Part shown: piece by piece, positions 33,549-45,886 of the stretch
Layout of the letters: each line of letters begins with the position of its first letter
Numbering within the stretch: position 1 is the stretch's first letter
Source of the DNA: Lumnitzera littorea
Lineage: Eukaryota; Streptophyta; Magnoliopsida; Myrtales; Combretaceae
Direction of reading: 5' to 3'
NCBI GenBank assembly: GCA_024138015.1
Contig: JAMXBB010000002.1
Coordinates: 52,098,201-52,162,200, forward strand
Length of the DNA: 64,000 nt
Notes under the pieces: generated by a model
Database searches by the model: none
What the model was told of the DNA's origin: nothing
Seen by the model: the letters and a program-made list of their open reading frames with translations, nothing else
Program-made: the position numbers and the translations under genes

Positions 33549-36500
33549 TGTCATGACCTTAAAAAGAGCCTAGTAGGATTACTTAAAATTTTCTATATCA
33601 TGTATATACCCGTGATTAAAAAAAACCGTCTTGCAAGTCAAAAATTGTAAGACTCTAAATAATTAAATACTAAGGTTTTCGATTTTAATTAAATAGTTTG
33701 ATATAAATTATAAGTGAATAAGGATATCCGATATGCCATCGTTCATCAAAACTACAGAGAATTGGTATATCCTACCAAATGCAAAGACAAGGTAAAACTA
33801 CTTACTAATTTACAAGAAATATTACATAATTTTATTATATGAATATGCTATACATAAATTGCTTCTATATCGTTATATAATTTTCAACTAACCTTAACAT
33901 TAGCAAACCTATCTCCAGTTTGTACTTTGTTCTTAAGCTTATCCCAATCCCTACTTACAAGAAACCTATAAAAGAAACTATAGGGGAATGAGCAAACCAC
34001 GGCTTAGTGAGTTCGTTTCTTACTACTACCGTTCAAAGGAGTTATCAAATAAACATTATTAGTACATATGAAAGCTATCTATATACAAAATGAATGCAAG
34101 TATGATGAAAACAAGTAACATATCCATAGGAGTCTAGAACTATGAAAGGTGTAGAGTTACGTTTTCTATAGGTCGATTTTTCCTCCATACTTATTTGCAC
34201 AGAGCACCTTACCTTAACCGCATGAGGTTGCCTAGGGGTATGGTCCCACCAGACGTTACTTTACTATTAACCTAGTTCAAGTATTAACAATCAATATAGG
34301 TGAACCCCAGTTAGGGTCACTCACCAAAGATATCAAAGGCCTCTTAGGCATAAAGAGCGAGTACATCTCATTATCCACAAATATCCAAAGCCCTATGGGC
34401 ATAATTATGCGAGTCCTCTCGTAATCAATTAAAGATATCATGCTAGCTTTATCTTAATGATAAAAATATTATTTACGGCCACTACGAGCCTTTACAAAAA
34501 TCATTCAAAATATATTTAAGATTAGAAAAAAAAAACATTTTCTAGAAATATTTTTTTCAAAAATATGCAAAGCTAGCACTCTCCATCAGTATATCAAATG
34601 GGTTACAGATATATGATAGATATAACTAGTTATTTTAGTCAAATAGTTATATTTACCAATTTAAGAAAGTGATCACATGAATGATAATACACAAAGTAAT
34701 CAGTCATTCCATCAAACGATGAGTATCAATTAATAAGCAACATACAAATAACAAGCACTAAGCAAATAGCAAATCATAAGAACTCCCTTACCTGAGTTAA
34801 TGTTTACTTTCCCAGTTTTTAAGAATTCCTGGACTTGATAGTGCAATACCTAAAAGATAAAAAAGCTTATAAGTGTTCTGAAAAAGTAAGTTTTCCTATT
34901 AATTAAATATCTATAATTTTTTGCCAAGTTTTTCACTATACCTTAAGTATGATATAAATGTAGTTTAACTTAAATCATTCACTCAGTTTATCTTAAATTT
35001 TCAATTGCGTATAACTTTTTCAATTTAGTTTGGATCTTTATAAACTTAAAGTCCATTTCGATCGTTTTTTAGCATACTTTCTCGTAGGGAGGTCATTTTG
35101 GACGTTATAACTCGTAGTTTTGACAATGATATAAAAAAATCACAAATTTCATTATTTTAACTTTAAAAGTTATAAAATATTAAATTAGGCTTTTCTTACT
35201 ATAATTACAATTTATTAATTATTTTTATCGTATAATTGATAATTTTCTTATTTTAATCCTATTTTACTATAATTACCTATTTTTGCTTATTTTTTAGATT
35301 TTAGAATTACTAATTCAAAGTTTTCCTGCTTTATTATTTTTCTACTTAATTAATTATTTATTAATATCATTAATGACGAAAATTACTTAATTTATATATA
35401 TGCGATGACATAGTAGCACGTGAGAGGGCCATGTGTTGCACTTGTATATTTTTCATAATTTTCCATTATTTTCCTATATTATACGGTATAATTATATATA
35501 TATGTATATACTTATTATTATATTTCCTTAAATTTTCCAATTTACTTAGTTATTATTCTTTTTCCAATTTATGGTATTTATATATATATATCTATTAGCT
35601 TACTTTATTTATTAACTTAATAATATAGTATATTGTATATATATTATTTAATTATACTTATATTTTTATGTATATATCACTATTCATAGACGTACATTTA
35701 TATGTATACTATACTTTATATAATAAATTATTTTAACCTTACTTATACATTATGTACAAGAATAATATACACTTATTTATACTTTATATACTTATGTACT
35801 TATATAGTTGTACTATATATGTGTGTATATACTAAAATAAAAAATTGTTAATAATAATATATATACATCTCCACGTTCTGCTATATATATATATANATAT
35901 ATATATACCTAAAGGAAATACTAAATATGTACATATATACATAAATACAAAAATAAATAATACATGTATATATATATCATATACGTATACTTATTTTTAT
36001 ACCTGATATAATAAAATAAATACATCATATACTCAAAATGAATACTAAGTACATATATATACGAAAATACATGGTACATGCATATACATATCATATACTA
36101 AAATAATTGCTAAGTATATACACTTATTTATTCATATTTATTATACTCAAGAAAAATACTATATACATATATACATATATGTACATACTTTAGACCATAC
36201 ACAATATACATATACCTTTGTGCATACATACATGTAATACATAAAATGAAATAAAAGAAAAATAACAAATACCTAATATATATGTACATAGTATAAAGTA
36301 TATATACATGTACAAAAATTAAATAATAACCTACCCATATCCTTTAGTGAACTAATTGATCAAATCCTCTTAGTCTTCTTCTTCTTCCTCTTTTTTTTTT
36401 TTTTTTTCTTTTTTCCTTTTCTTTACTCTTCAATTTTGTGTGTGTGTGCACTTTGTTCTAGATTTTGTTCTTCCTCTTTTCTTTTATGGTTTGTGTGTGT

Positions 36501-37257
36501 AATTTTTTTGTTTTTGATTTGCTAGCTTCTAAGGTTCCAGATGTGGAAAGCTCAAATGACAGCAGCAATATAAAGCAAATAAAAAAAAAAAAAGAAACAA
36601 TTGTTAAGATAGTTAGGATAATTAATACATTAATTTAGATAAGATAAGCCCATCATTCCATTTACTTTTCTCCTTTAGAAAGTTAACACCTATAGGATGT
36701 TAAAAAAAAAACGTGGGCTATTGTGTGTATGTGTTGGAATTGTAATGTGGTAGAAGGAAAGAATTGGAGAAGGAAAATGAAAGAAAAGAAAAGAAAGAAA
36801 AAGGAAAATAAAAATAATTATGTGTAATTTTTCCAAACATATAAATAATAAAAATAACATTTAAAAATTAATTTTGAGATTTTATGAAAATTTATTAATT
36901 TAATCAGTATTCATTATGTTGATAATAGTTGCGAGTTATTTCAATATTTTCGTTAGGGTTTATATATGATTTAGTTAATAATTGCGATCAATTATGGTTA
37001 TATTACTATTAAGTTATATTTATTCATTAAGCTTAAAGTTGTAGTTTTAAGGTTTTTGTCAAGTTCGGGTTCGATTTTAGGGTTTTTTATACGTAATTTA
37101 GGTTTCAAGCAAAATTTTAGAGTTTTTATCGTTCGTATTATGTTTGCAGTTAAAATTTTGATTAGTTTGAAATTTATTGATTTCGTTGAGTTAGGGTAAT
37201 TCCTTTTAATATTCAAATCGATTCATTATCTAAAATGCTAAATTTGTGGGGTTTACA
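33549..37257 (-). mobile_element. 3.7-kb solo LTR of a large Ty3/gypsy element
   Basis: On the minus strand it runs from TGTAAACCCCACAAATTT (37257 downward) to AAGGTCATGACA (33549), with TG...CA ends. Flanks are cccta (33544-33548) and cctta (37258-37262), a 4-of-5 target duplication. Its 3' part aligns with the solo LTR at 51219-55274: both share tttgctcattccc...tttttataggt text and the ending agtaa(a)tcctacta. Length and style suggest a Tekay/Del-type chromovirus LTR. No internal coding region is present. Confidence 0.72.
35400..36320. repeat. TA-rich low-complexity tract with an ambiguous base
   Basis: About 0.9 kb dominated by tatata, tacatata and similar short words, inside the solo LTR. 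The only N of the window is at 35896, within a (TA)n run, so local length may be unreliable. Confidence 0.85.
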
Positions 37258-37578
37258 CCTTAAATCGTTTAAAACGTCTTAAATGCCCTAACTCGAATTA
37301 ATTAATTTAGCGACTAAGGTACTTAATTAACTAGAGTCTCACATAATATAATTGTGCTTAAGAGAATATATATATATATAGTGGTATAATTTATCATATT
37401 ACGATAGCACTTAAGAGATATTGTTAGAAATACATATTATTATACAATTTGTTGTACTATAATAGTGCTTAAGACATTCTAGTACACATATATATTTACA
37501 TCTATGACCAACTTTTCCTTTACTATTTGTTAAGCTATGGTAGTCTTGGTATATCATCTTTATCTTTATTTTCAAAAT
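37258..37578. repeat. Flank with a third cluster of the 65-bp minisatellite
   Basis: From about 37370 the phrases gtggtataatttatcatatt...gatagcacttaagagat and acaatttgttgtactataat...agtgcttaagacattctagt repeat the unit seen at 9870-10238 and 23431-23505. Confidence 0.65.
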
Positions 37579-39573
37579 GCATGTAAAAATCCTAATTCAA
37601 TCAAATTGGATGGTTTTAGTAAAATATATTTTATACATATGTCTATTAGACTCCTCAATGGGTTGAAGAAAGGAGAGTAATTTTTTAACTCAAGTGGTTA
37701 GTTGGGTGTTTTTAAGGTGTATTTAGGTTTATAAAAAAAAAAAATTAAGAAAAAGAATCAATACAAGTTGAAGAAAACAAAATTAGCAAGAGAAGAGAAA
37801 GAGAAAAGAAAAAAAAAAGAAAAAAGAAAAAAGAAGAAGCTACTAATGTCACCATGTATCAACTCTTAATGGTGCCACGTGGTGGGTGCTTTGTGGTAAC
37901 TAAGTAGACACGACATGGTGATACGTAAGTGGCACGTGGTGAATCCATTGACCATTGACCATGGTCATCTCCTACTGATACTCGACAATGCATAAAAAAG
38001 GAAAATGAATATCTAACTTGTTCCCTTGCATTTTTCCCCTAATTTCATTCGATTTTTCATCAAATTAAATAAAACAAAAGATGCATGAAAAATAATATCA
38101 AAATCAGCCAAAAATAAATGTGAAAATGTGCTTGAATCTTCAAAAGCAGGTTCTAGCATATTCTAGTTAATGTTGTTCATCAAATTGAATCGAATCGAGC
38201 TAAAACTTGAAACGAACTAGATCGAACCATAAAGTGTGATTATTTTATATTTCGATTTGATTTGCTGTTCTATTCGAGGGAGGTTTGAATGGTTTGCATG
38301 TGGGTTTAAGAGGTTGAACCAAACTGAACCGAACTACTTGAATCCAAATCGAATTTCTTGTTATTTAAAAATAAAAAATAAGTGATATTTTTTACTTTTA
38401 AACCATATTAACATTTCATTTTAACTTAACTTAAAATTTTTATTGTCTCTCTTTTGATACTCAGTTTCTAATATCTACTCCTTCTCTTTCATTGTCACTC
38501 TTCATCTCTTAAGCAAGTTTTTATGCTTTCATAATCATCTAAGATGTGATATTACTATAACATAATACTATATAGTTTTAATTATTGTATAATGGTCCTC
38601 ATTTTTAACATTAATTATTAGTATTTTCAAATATAAAAAAGTACTTTTAAAAGTGGTTAGAACTGAACCACATTTGAAGTAATTCGGTTCAAAATCTTGA
38701 ATAATTAAAAGCAGTTCAGTTCATTAAGGATTTAAACCGAATCGAACCAAATTATGAACTCTCATAGTTCTAGTTTGCAAATCACATGCTAACTATACAT
38801 CTACGATAAGTAAAGCATTTAGAATACGAATATACCTTTCATTCCTTTCAATTTTTTAAAATAATTTATGTTAAATTTGGCCATGAAATATATTGTATTC
38901 CACACACATAAATACACATTCATGATACAAACTTATCTCTTCAGTTTCTCTCTCCTAAGAGATAATTAAAGTGAACTAAATAAGTTGGCATGACCCCTTT
39001 CCTCAATAGAATATTACCCATAGGCCAATTACACCCAACAACTCGTAGATTGCATCAAAATTCAAATCTAAATTTTGTTTATGCATTCATCTTGATTTCT
39101 TCAAAACTAGACAACCTAGGCCTTAGTTTTGTCGAAGTTGATTTAGGGCTTGATGAGGAATCGATCTTGAATTGGCTATGCTTTTCTAGTGTATGCAAGG
39201 TAATTCTTCATCCTTTTATTATTATTGTTTTTGTTTGATTATTTAATTAATTTTTTTATTTAGAAAATAAAAAAAATAGAAAAATAAAAAATATATTTTC
39301 TTGTTGATACTTGTTTGCTTAGTTGGTATAATAATAATTAATTAATTTGCATGTTAATTGGTTTAGTTAATTGATTTCTGTTGCTTAATAATATGTTAAT
39401 TAGCATAATCATATGATTAATATAATTAACATATTTACATGGTCAATGTTAGAATGTTTGCATTTTATGTTTTACATGGTTATGTTTACATGATATTTGC
39501 ATGATTAATATTATAATATACTAAAATGTAACATAGTTTGACATGATTATTGCTATGGTTTATTTATAGATAA
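37579..39573 (+). repeat. Tat-type LTR copy A (interrupted, incomplete)
   Basis: Aligns in the same orientation with 45887-47440 (copy B). Shared landmarks are caaattggat, a purine-rich block, cttgcatttttc...tttcatcaaatt, tctcaagagataattaaagt and taataataattaattaattt. It contains an extra 599-bp inverted-repeat element (38169-38767). The 3' end is lost where copia LTR-like DNA begins at about 39574. Confidence 0.7.
38169..38767. mobile_element. 599-bp inverted-repeat element with 8-bp duplication
   Basis: Absent from LTR copy B. Flanked by exact ttctagtt (38161-38168 and 38768-38775). The left end gttcatcaaattgaatcgaa pairs with the right end accgaatcgaaccaaattatgaac (written in reverse complement as gttcataatttggttcgatt). 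The ends are rich in (a)ccgaa/ttcgg words. An 8-bp duplication fits hAT-type MITEs. No coding sequence inside. Confidence 0.72.
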
Positions 39574-40495
39574 GCATATTAGCTATGATAGCAAAGAAAT
39601 AAGATCGTAAAAATTTGAAGAAGGAATAGCTACATAATGGCTGTTAACATATTGAGTACACTTGAATGTACAATTATTTAAGCATGAAGAATAAAAAAAA
39701 TAAGTAGCTAGAAAGGGAAAAAAATGTTTAAGAGCTATATACAAGTTTTTGTAATACTGTATTGTTCAGCTAAGCTTATACATGTTTATCAAATGTGAGA
39801 GAAAAGTCATAGCTTGAGATTTTATATTGTAGAGGAAATGTACGAAGAGTGTGAGAAAATCCATTGTAATCCTTAGAGTTACTAATCTCCTAAAAAATTA
39901 GTGTATAACTATTTGAAAGAATTTAGGAGAGAAATTTTATAGACATGTGACTGGGAGGCAAGGTAAGATTATGAGAACTGTTGACCTTTATGTAAGGTTT
40001 TCTTCAAATAGTAGAAAGTATTGAGTTAATAATCGTATCCCTAGTTGTAGGTTAGAAGGGTAGATTGAAGCACGAGGTAGAGTAGATTGACGTACTAAGC
40101 AAAACCACTATATATATTTACCTAATATCCTAATCTCTACACTATTTTATTTACTTGCAATTTATTTCCTGCTTACTTGATATATTGTTTGATTACTTAA
40201 GTGTTGTACATTACTCAATTTATCAAAATCTTTAGTATGTAATTAAGTTTAAGGTTAGAAGTATGCAATGTTGATTGAATAGATAACCTATTTAAAAGAT
40301 CAAATTACTAAGTGTTAAGTTGGTTTTCACATGCAAAGCTCTTATTTGAATTTGTTAATATTTCTGATATGTCAAAAATTAAGAACAAGTTTAGTATATG
40401 TAATTAATCTTGAATATCAAGAGTAAAAATTGGTTAAGTTTTAAAATTCCTTAACAGTCAATTCAACCTCCCTTCTTGATTATTTACTAAAACCA
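39574..40495 (+). mobile_element. Ty1/copia LTR fragment
   Basis: The 3' part reads like a copia LTR end: gtcaattcaacctcccttct close to a decayed primer-site-like agtgttatca at about 40498. Interior text resembles copia LTRs (ccattgtaatccttagag). The left edge interrupts LTR copy A. No second LTR or gag was found, so this is a truncated copy. Confidence 0.5.
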
Positions 40496-40500
40496 GCAAG

Positions 40501-40980
40501 TGTTATCACTTCCTTCTAGATTGGTCATCTCATTAAAGGGTCTCCTTTGATAGACAACATAAGAGTCCTTTCCATCTTTAGCTATCCTTAGTATTATCCC
40601 TTCCTTTTGGATTAACTATCTCATCAAGGGGTTTCTTTCTTTCTTTATTTATTTGTTCATCAAGGGGTCTCTTTAGATATATAGCAAATAAGCCCTTTTT
40701 CATCTTTAGATAGCCTTAATGTTATCACTTCCTCTTTGATTGGTCATTTTGTCAAAGGGTCTCTTTAGGAGCCATTTCCATCATTAGATAGTCTTAGTAC
40801 TATCGCTCTTTATAGGATTAACATCTTGTCAAAGGTGTTTTATCTCCTATAGATAACTCGTATAATAGCCTTTCCTATTCTTTAGATAGTTTTAGTACTA
40901 TCATCTCAAGGATGAATAGCTTGCTAAAGGGACCCTACCCATCATAGGTAGCCCATCAAGAAGCTCTTTCAATCTTTTTA
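40501..40980. repeat. ~90-130-bp tandem repeat, about five diverged copies
   Basis: The word g(t)actatcacttcc recurs near 40501, 40591, 40721, 40797 and 40893, each followed by a form of catctcatcaaagggtctct and ctttagatagtctta. Spacing varies from 76 to 130 bp because of indels. Confidence 0.7.
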
Positions 40981-41939
40981 AATAGCATTGTTAAAAAAAA
41001 AAAAGTTTTTCTTACTAAACTTAATGAAGTGGGTCCAATCTTTCCTAAGATAAAAATGGTCTCTTAAAAAGGTTAGATATAAACACCTCATTTTTGCTAT
41101 TTCATTTTTGTTTGCTTTAAAGGAACCCTTGATTCTAAGAAAAGAGGGGAAAAAATGAAAAAAATAAAAAAAGTACAAAAGAAAAAAATGAAAAATGAAA
41201 ACACAAAACAAGAATTGAAAAGAAAGGAAAACAAAAAGATAAACAAATCGAAAAAAAAACACAAAAACTTCTCATGGTGGTCCATTTAGCTCATTGTGAA
41301 AAGAAAAAAAAAAATAGTAAAAAAAATCCAAAAAATGTTGTTCTTGGGATAATATTCTTTGGAATACGACACCCAAAATCATTTCTTAGAGAGACAATTT
41401 TGGCTTGGGCTCCATCATTGCAAAATCGCCTCTTCTTGGCTCAACCCAAAATAATTTTTGAATCAAATAATATACCTCAAACCAAATTCTATCTGGTAAT
41501 ATGTTAGTGAAATCTTTAGTTTTCTCTTCTTTCTCTATCCTATAGATATGCCCTTTGAATCAATAGAAAACCTTTTGTTTTGCATCAATATAAATTGATA
41601 ATATGATTTTTGGTTAGGTTGCTCTAATTTTGGCTCAATCTAAAATCACCAATTTCAGCCCAAATTCACTTCCCCCCAAAGGCAATTTTAAACATGAAAA
41701 TACATTATAATTTTTAACACAGTTGAAGTACCTAAATTTAGAATGACATATTCAATTATAATAGTATGAAAGCATTATGAAAGCTCTAATATGACTTTGA
41801 AATATCTACATAGTGTTTAGAAACTAGGGATAAAATATGAAAGCTCTAATACAACTTTGAAATATCTACATAGTGTTTAGAAACTAAGGACAAAATACAA
41901 TTTCAAATGTGAAATATGTAAATTTAATGTCATTAGTGT
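40981..41939. other. A-rich spacer with a 61-bp tandem duplication
   Basis: 41110-41330 is an A/G-rich low-complexity tract; open frames here are compositional. At 41777-41897 a 61-bp unit (atgaaagctctaatatgact through agaaactagggataaaat) is duplicated in tandem. No gene recognised. Confidence 0.65.
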
Positions 41940-44475
41940 TGTTAGTACGTAAGTGGATAAACATCCTAAAGGTCTGCATTAGCTTGGGGTTGCACCATCT
42001 GGTTTGTATCTAGTTGAGTGATTTATGCCCCATCTTAATTGTAAGTACCTAAGTATGATATATGCATAGGGATTGGAGTAGGGTGCACCTGTATGACTCC
42101 CTCTCCCATGTGATCATAATGATCTCCAATTGACCTCCTTAATGGTGTAGGGGGAGTACGGACTTAACTAGTAGAGGTCTTTTCAATGATAGGGGTATAG
42201 AGCATTTGATAGTAAGAGTTCCCCCCCAACGAATGGTGTACGAAACTCAAATCCTAACAATCAAGGAGATGTTGGTGGTGATAGGGGCTTTAGAGATAGA
42301 TCATCCTTAACGCCAATCTCAAATTGTCATTGCAATCGACCTCGACCCCATCTTTACAGATGACAGTAATCTCTTTGCTAAGGATTACAGGGCGGAGTGC
42401 TACCCTGCTTCATATTTAGTACTGAACTTAGTGCATCGTATGGTTGGATACCCCTGAGTTGTTGAATGATAGTATTTACACTTAGCTACTCTGCCATGGT
42501 ATCCTCATATGACATCTGAGACAACCTGTAGGTGAAATCCACTTGTATGTCATAAGAAAAAAGGGATTAGTTAACATATAAAGGTAGAGGTGCATTTTTG
42601 GTCAAGGAGAATGAAGCTAAACGTGAACCATGTATACTTAGGAGGCCCCTTATTGGTTGATATATTGTTGAGTGACCTATTGGTACCACTTATTGTAGTT
42701 TGGAGCAATCAATCTGCTCACTATTGCAACCAACTAGCGTGAGTGGTAAATTGATTTGTCTTAGTTTGACCACGCAAGTCTATGTCGTGTAGCTCTTAGG
42801 ATGTATAAGTAAGGACAGGAATCCCCTACTTCTCATCGAACTATTATGTAACCTGATTTGGGAAATAGAACTCGACTAAGTAGAAGTAAATCAAAGGTAC
42901 ACGTGCAATCCATATATCAATATCAGCACGATAGAAAGCAAGGAGCCTACTAATGTTGTCATGAGAGTAAGGCATCCATATGACTTACAAAATTGGCTAA
43001 TTAGAACATTTAGCCACGTAATGTTATATAAAAAAATATAACTATAGTTAATAACTTATGTACCTGCTCTAGATGCAGGAAATCAAACGTATCCCTATAT
43101 TGGCTAATGACATGTGTAGGAAGCATTGTAACATCAAATTTGACACATCATCGACTCATCAGCAGGTAATCGTCCACTATTGCAGTGATCCTATAGCGTA
43201 ATGGAGCGATATGTAGGAAGTACTCTCATTCCACACTTGGAGTATGATGAGTAGCTCATACCTGCATATGAATCCTCTTACCTTCTATAAACTTACTCAA
43301 TTGCCTTGCATTTTGCCTCCCAAACTTTCTTTATGTTTACAGTATAACCATATTGTTTACAAAAAGGTAGCCTGAATATGATTCACTTTAATACTCAGTA
43401 ATTCCTATACTTCCTTAATAATAAATCTAGAGAGAGTTGTCGAATCCAATTAAAGATAGAGTAGGATTCAAGCATGTGTGTAGGCTTATGAACTTGATTA
43501 TCACGAAGCATCTAGCATGGTTCTTCTTGCATGCCCATAGTCTACATTTGCATCCCTTCTCGTAATTAGCACATCTAATTGCCTAGAGAGTAGACTTTGA
43601 CTCTACCATGAAGTCGTGATGGTTTATAACATAATGCATTTTCACTACTATCTTTAAGTGTTCTATTTTCTAGAATCACATTCTTACCTTAAATTCATCG
43701 CTAAAGCTCCAATCACCATCATCTACACTTTCCTCGGATGATACAAGGCCACCACTAATTGGTGCCATATAGAATGATACAAATTATGGCATCCCAATTG
43801 CGTTTACATCTGTAGTTAACTCTTGCCTCTTGTCGTTCCTCCTGCTCGACCGTTTAGCTTATTTAACTTCGTAGAGCCACTCTTCACTTTGATTGATATC
43901 AAGATTAGAATCGATTTCATCTAAGTCTTCTTTAATGTCCATATAGGTTAGTTTGCTCTCTACATCTATGTCCTTGTTGGATTTAGTCACCATCATTATG
44001 TTACCTTGGCGGAGCATGCTACTGCTAGTGGGTGTATCACTGTGTGGAATTGGCTGAGATTGAAACACTTGTCTTTCTACTTGAAACCCTATAGTCTCGT
44101 CATACCCTCTAAAATCATACTCAACAGTTGAGGGAATATTGATTTCATGAACTTCAACATATATTTCTATTGAATGGCTTACTACATCACTTCCTAGTGA
44201 CGATGCATTAACTATTGCACGTCATGATTGTTGTTTATAGGTATAACACAAAACATGTCTTTGCTCCTTCATATAAGGGGAAATTGGTTAATCAAATCAA
44301 CTTGGTAAGTTATCATGTCAACTTAGAGCCAATTAGATATCGAGCTAACCAATTGCTCATAGGTTGCTCCAATCAGTACCCTAACTACTATTGCTAGGTG
44401 CTCTTCGTAACATACCCCATTTTCTCCATCCATAATATTTCCTCTAGTGTAACAAACCACCCTAACGTTATCCAT
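41940..44475 (-). pseudogene. MULE-type gene: MuDR DNA-binding domain joined to plant mobile domain, decayed
   Basis: ATG at 44475 opens MDNVRVVCYTRGNIMDGENG, like the N-terminal ubiquitin-like region of plant MULE proteins. An acidic linker follows (44070-43860, IKEDLDEIDSNLDIN). Next is a MuDR-type zinc/DNA-binding domain at about 43655-43470: HHDFMVESKST, then CANYEKGCKCRLWACKK, then HTCLNPTLS. A GYTVNIKKVWEAKCKAIE block, typical of the segment before the DDE catalytic domain, comes at about 43365-43310. The catalytic domain itself is absent. Instead, from about 42990, the frame reads as a plant mobile domain: YRADIDIWIARVPLIYFYLVEF, then LHDIDLRGQTKTN. A possible short intron is at 42997-43063. 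Many stops replace Gln, Trp or Arg codons. It may have been a transposon-borne or host-retained fusion; it is not functional now. Which transposon carried it is unknown. Confidence 0.75.
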
Positions 44476-45394
44476 TATTACTTGTGTGTCACATCTAGCT
44501 TATATAATTCACAACACCAAAACAATCCATATCTAACATGTACAACCGTACAATTACGATACCCATGACATAGTTAACAAAATAAATATAATAGGCATAT
44601 TCCTCACGACATTTGGTTATTTCCTAATTGTTTTATTCATGCAAAAACTAGTTGACTTAACCAGTTGCATTGATATTATATAAGTCTAGTCACATTACAT
44701 GTTACGTGTATATGTATAATAAACTAACGCGTAAAATTCGGAACGTAAAAAAATATGTTCTACAAAACAATGTACCATCATATTCTCAACAAGAAACTTA
44801 TTTTACACATTTACATGCTTGTAAAATTGATCAAAAGAGAAAAAAATACTTACCTTTTGGTTCATCGACTTCTAAAGAGAGGAACTAAGGAGATCATAAG
44901 ATTTCAGTGTTGTTTTTTTGAAAAATCTCCTAGGAGATTGTTGTTTGTTGTGTTTTCTTGCTAAATCTACAATTTTTTTTTTTTGAAGAAAAACAAGTGG
45001 AAAACGGCTTTGTGTGGAGAGAATATGGGTGTAGGAGAGGATTTAGAGAGAGAGATAAACATTTTGGAATGAAGATGGACGAGGAAGAAGAAGGGACGAG
45101 AGGACTTTATGCCACTTAAGCGATTTTAAGTGTTATATTCTTAGGAATATTTTATCAAAAATGGCATTTTTGGGAATTTTTTTTATTTACAATTTTTTTT
45201 TCCTTTTCCCTTAGCTCATCATTAGGTAAAAATAAGTTAATAAGGCTAAAATTGTTTTTCGAAATCACAATAGGTATACGTTATTTGACCATATAAAAAT
45301 TTTGAATCAAAGATGATCATTTATTGAAAATCAATTTTTCTAGATTGAGTTTGGCTAACTTGTTTTGATATATATTGAAAATACATATCTTAAG
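44476..45394 (-). other. Putative 5' leader and intron of the MULE-type gene
   Basis: On the minus strand a C/T-rich leader (about 45110-44990) resembles a plant 5' UTR. GAACCAAAAG followed by GTAAGT at about 44850 looks like a splice donor ahead of the ATG at 44475. Near 45180-45130 the text aaaatgccatttttgataaaatattcc resembles MULE termini, but I found no matching inverted copy on the other side. Confidence 0.4.
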
Positions 45395-45797
45395 TAGGAT
45401 AAAGCCACTAGAACTATTTAAATTTTCATATTTTTTCATTTTAGTACTTAAACTTTAAACTTATTTATTTTAGTATCCTAACTTTTAAATAAGACAAATT
45501 AGTATTTTAGTTATAACAGCTATTATAAATAATATTTATTTAGTTCACTTTAAAAAGTTGAAGTATGAAACTGAAATAAAAAATAAAGTTTAAGCACTAA
45601 AATTGAAATAAAATGAAAATTGATATACCTATATTATTATTCTACCATTTAATAATAATGGTTGTTATAATGGAGATATGAATTTGTCTTATTTAAAAAG
45701 TTAGGGTACTAAAATGATTGAGGAGTTTAAACCTTAGATATTAAAATGAAAAAAAAAAAATATAAAAGTTCAGGTACTTATATTAGTTTTATCCCTA
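45395..45797. mobile_element. 403-bp fold-back MITE with ~105-bp inverted repeats
   Basis: The left arm taggataaagcc...cattttagtacttaaac...cctaacttttaaataagaca pairs with the right arm over about 105 bp (right terminus ...agttttatcccta). Flanked by tcttaag on both sides (45388-45394 and 45798-45804), a 7-bp duplication, or 8 bp if the adjoining a is counted. No coding sequence. Confidence 0.8.
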
Positions 45798-45886
45798 TCT
45801 TAAGGAGACCTTGGTCTCAAAACATTACCTTAATTGAATTTAAATGATCATTTTAAGTTCATTTAAAGTTTTAAATAGAAACAAAA

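Noticed and set aside
40978..41507. Phe-rich and Lys-rich frames on both strands
   Set aside because: They come from an A/G-rich low-complexity tract; no domain and no promoter context.
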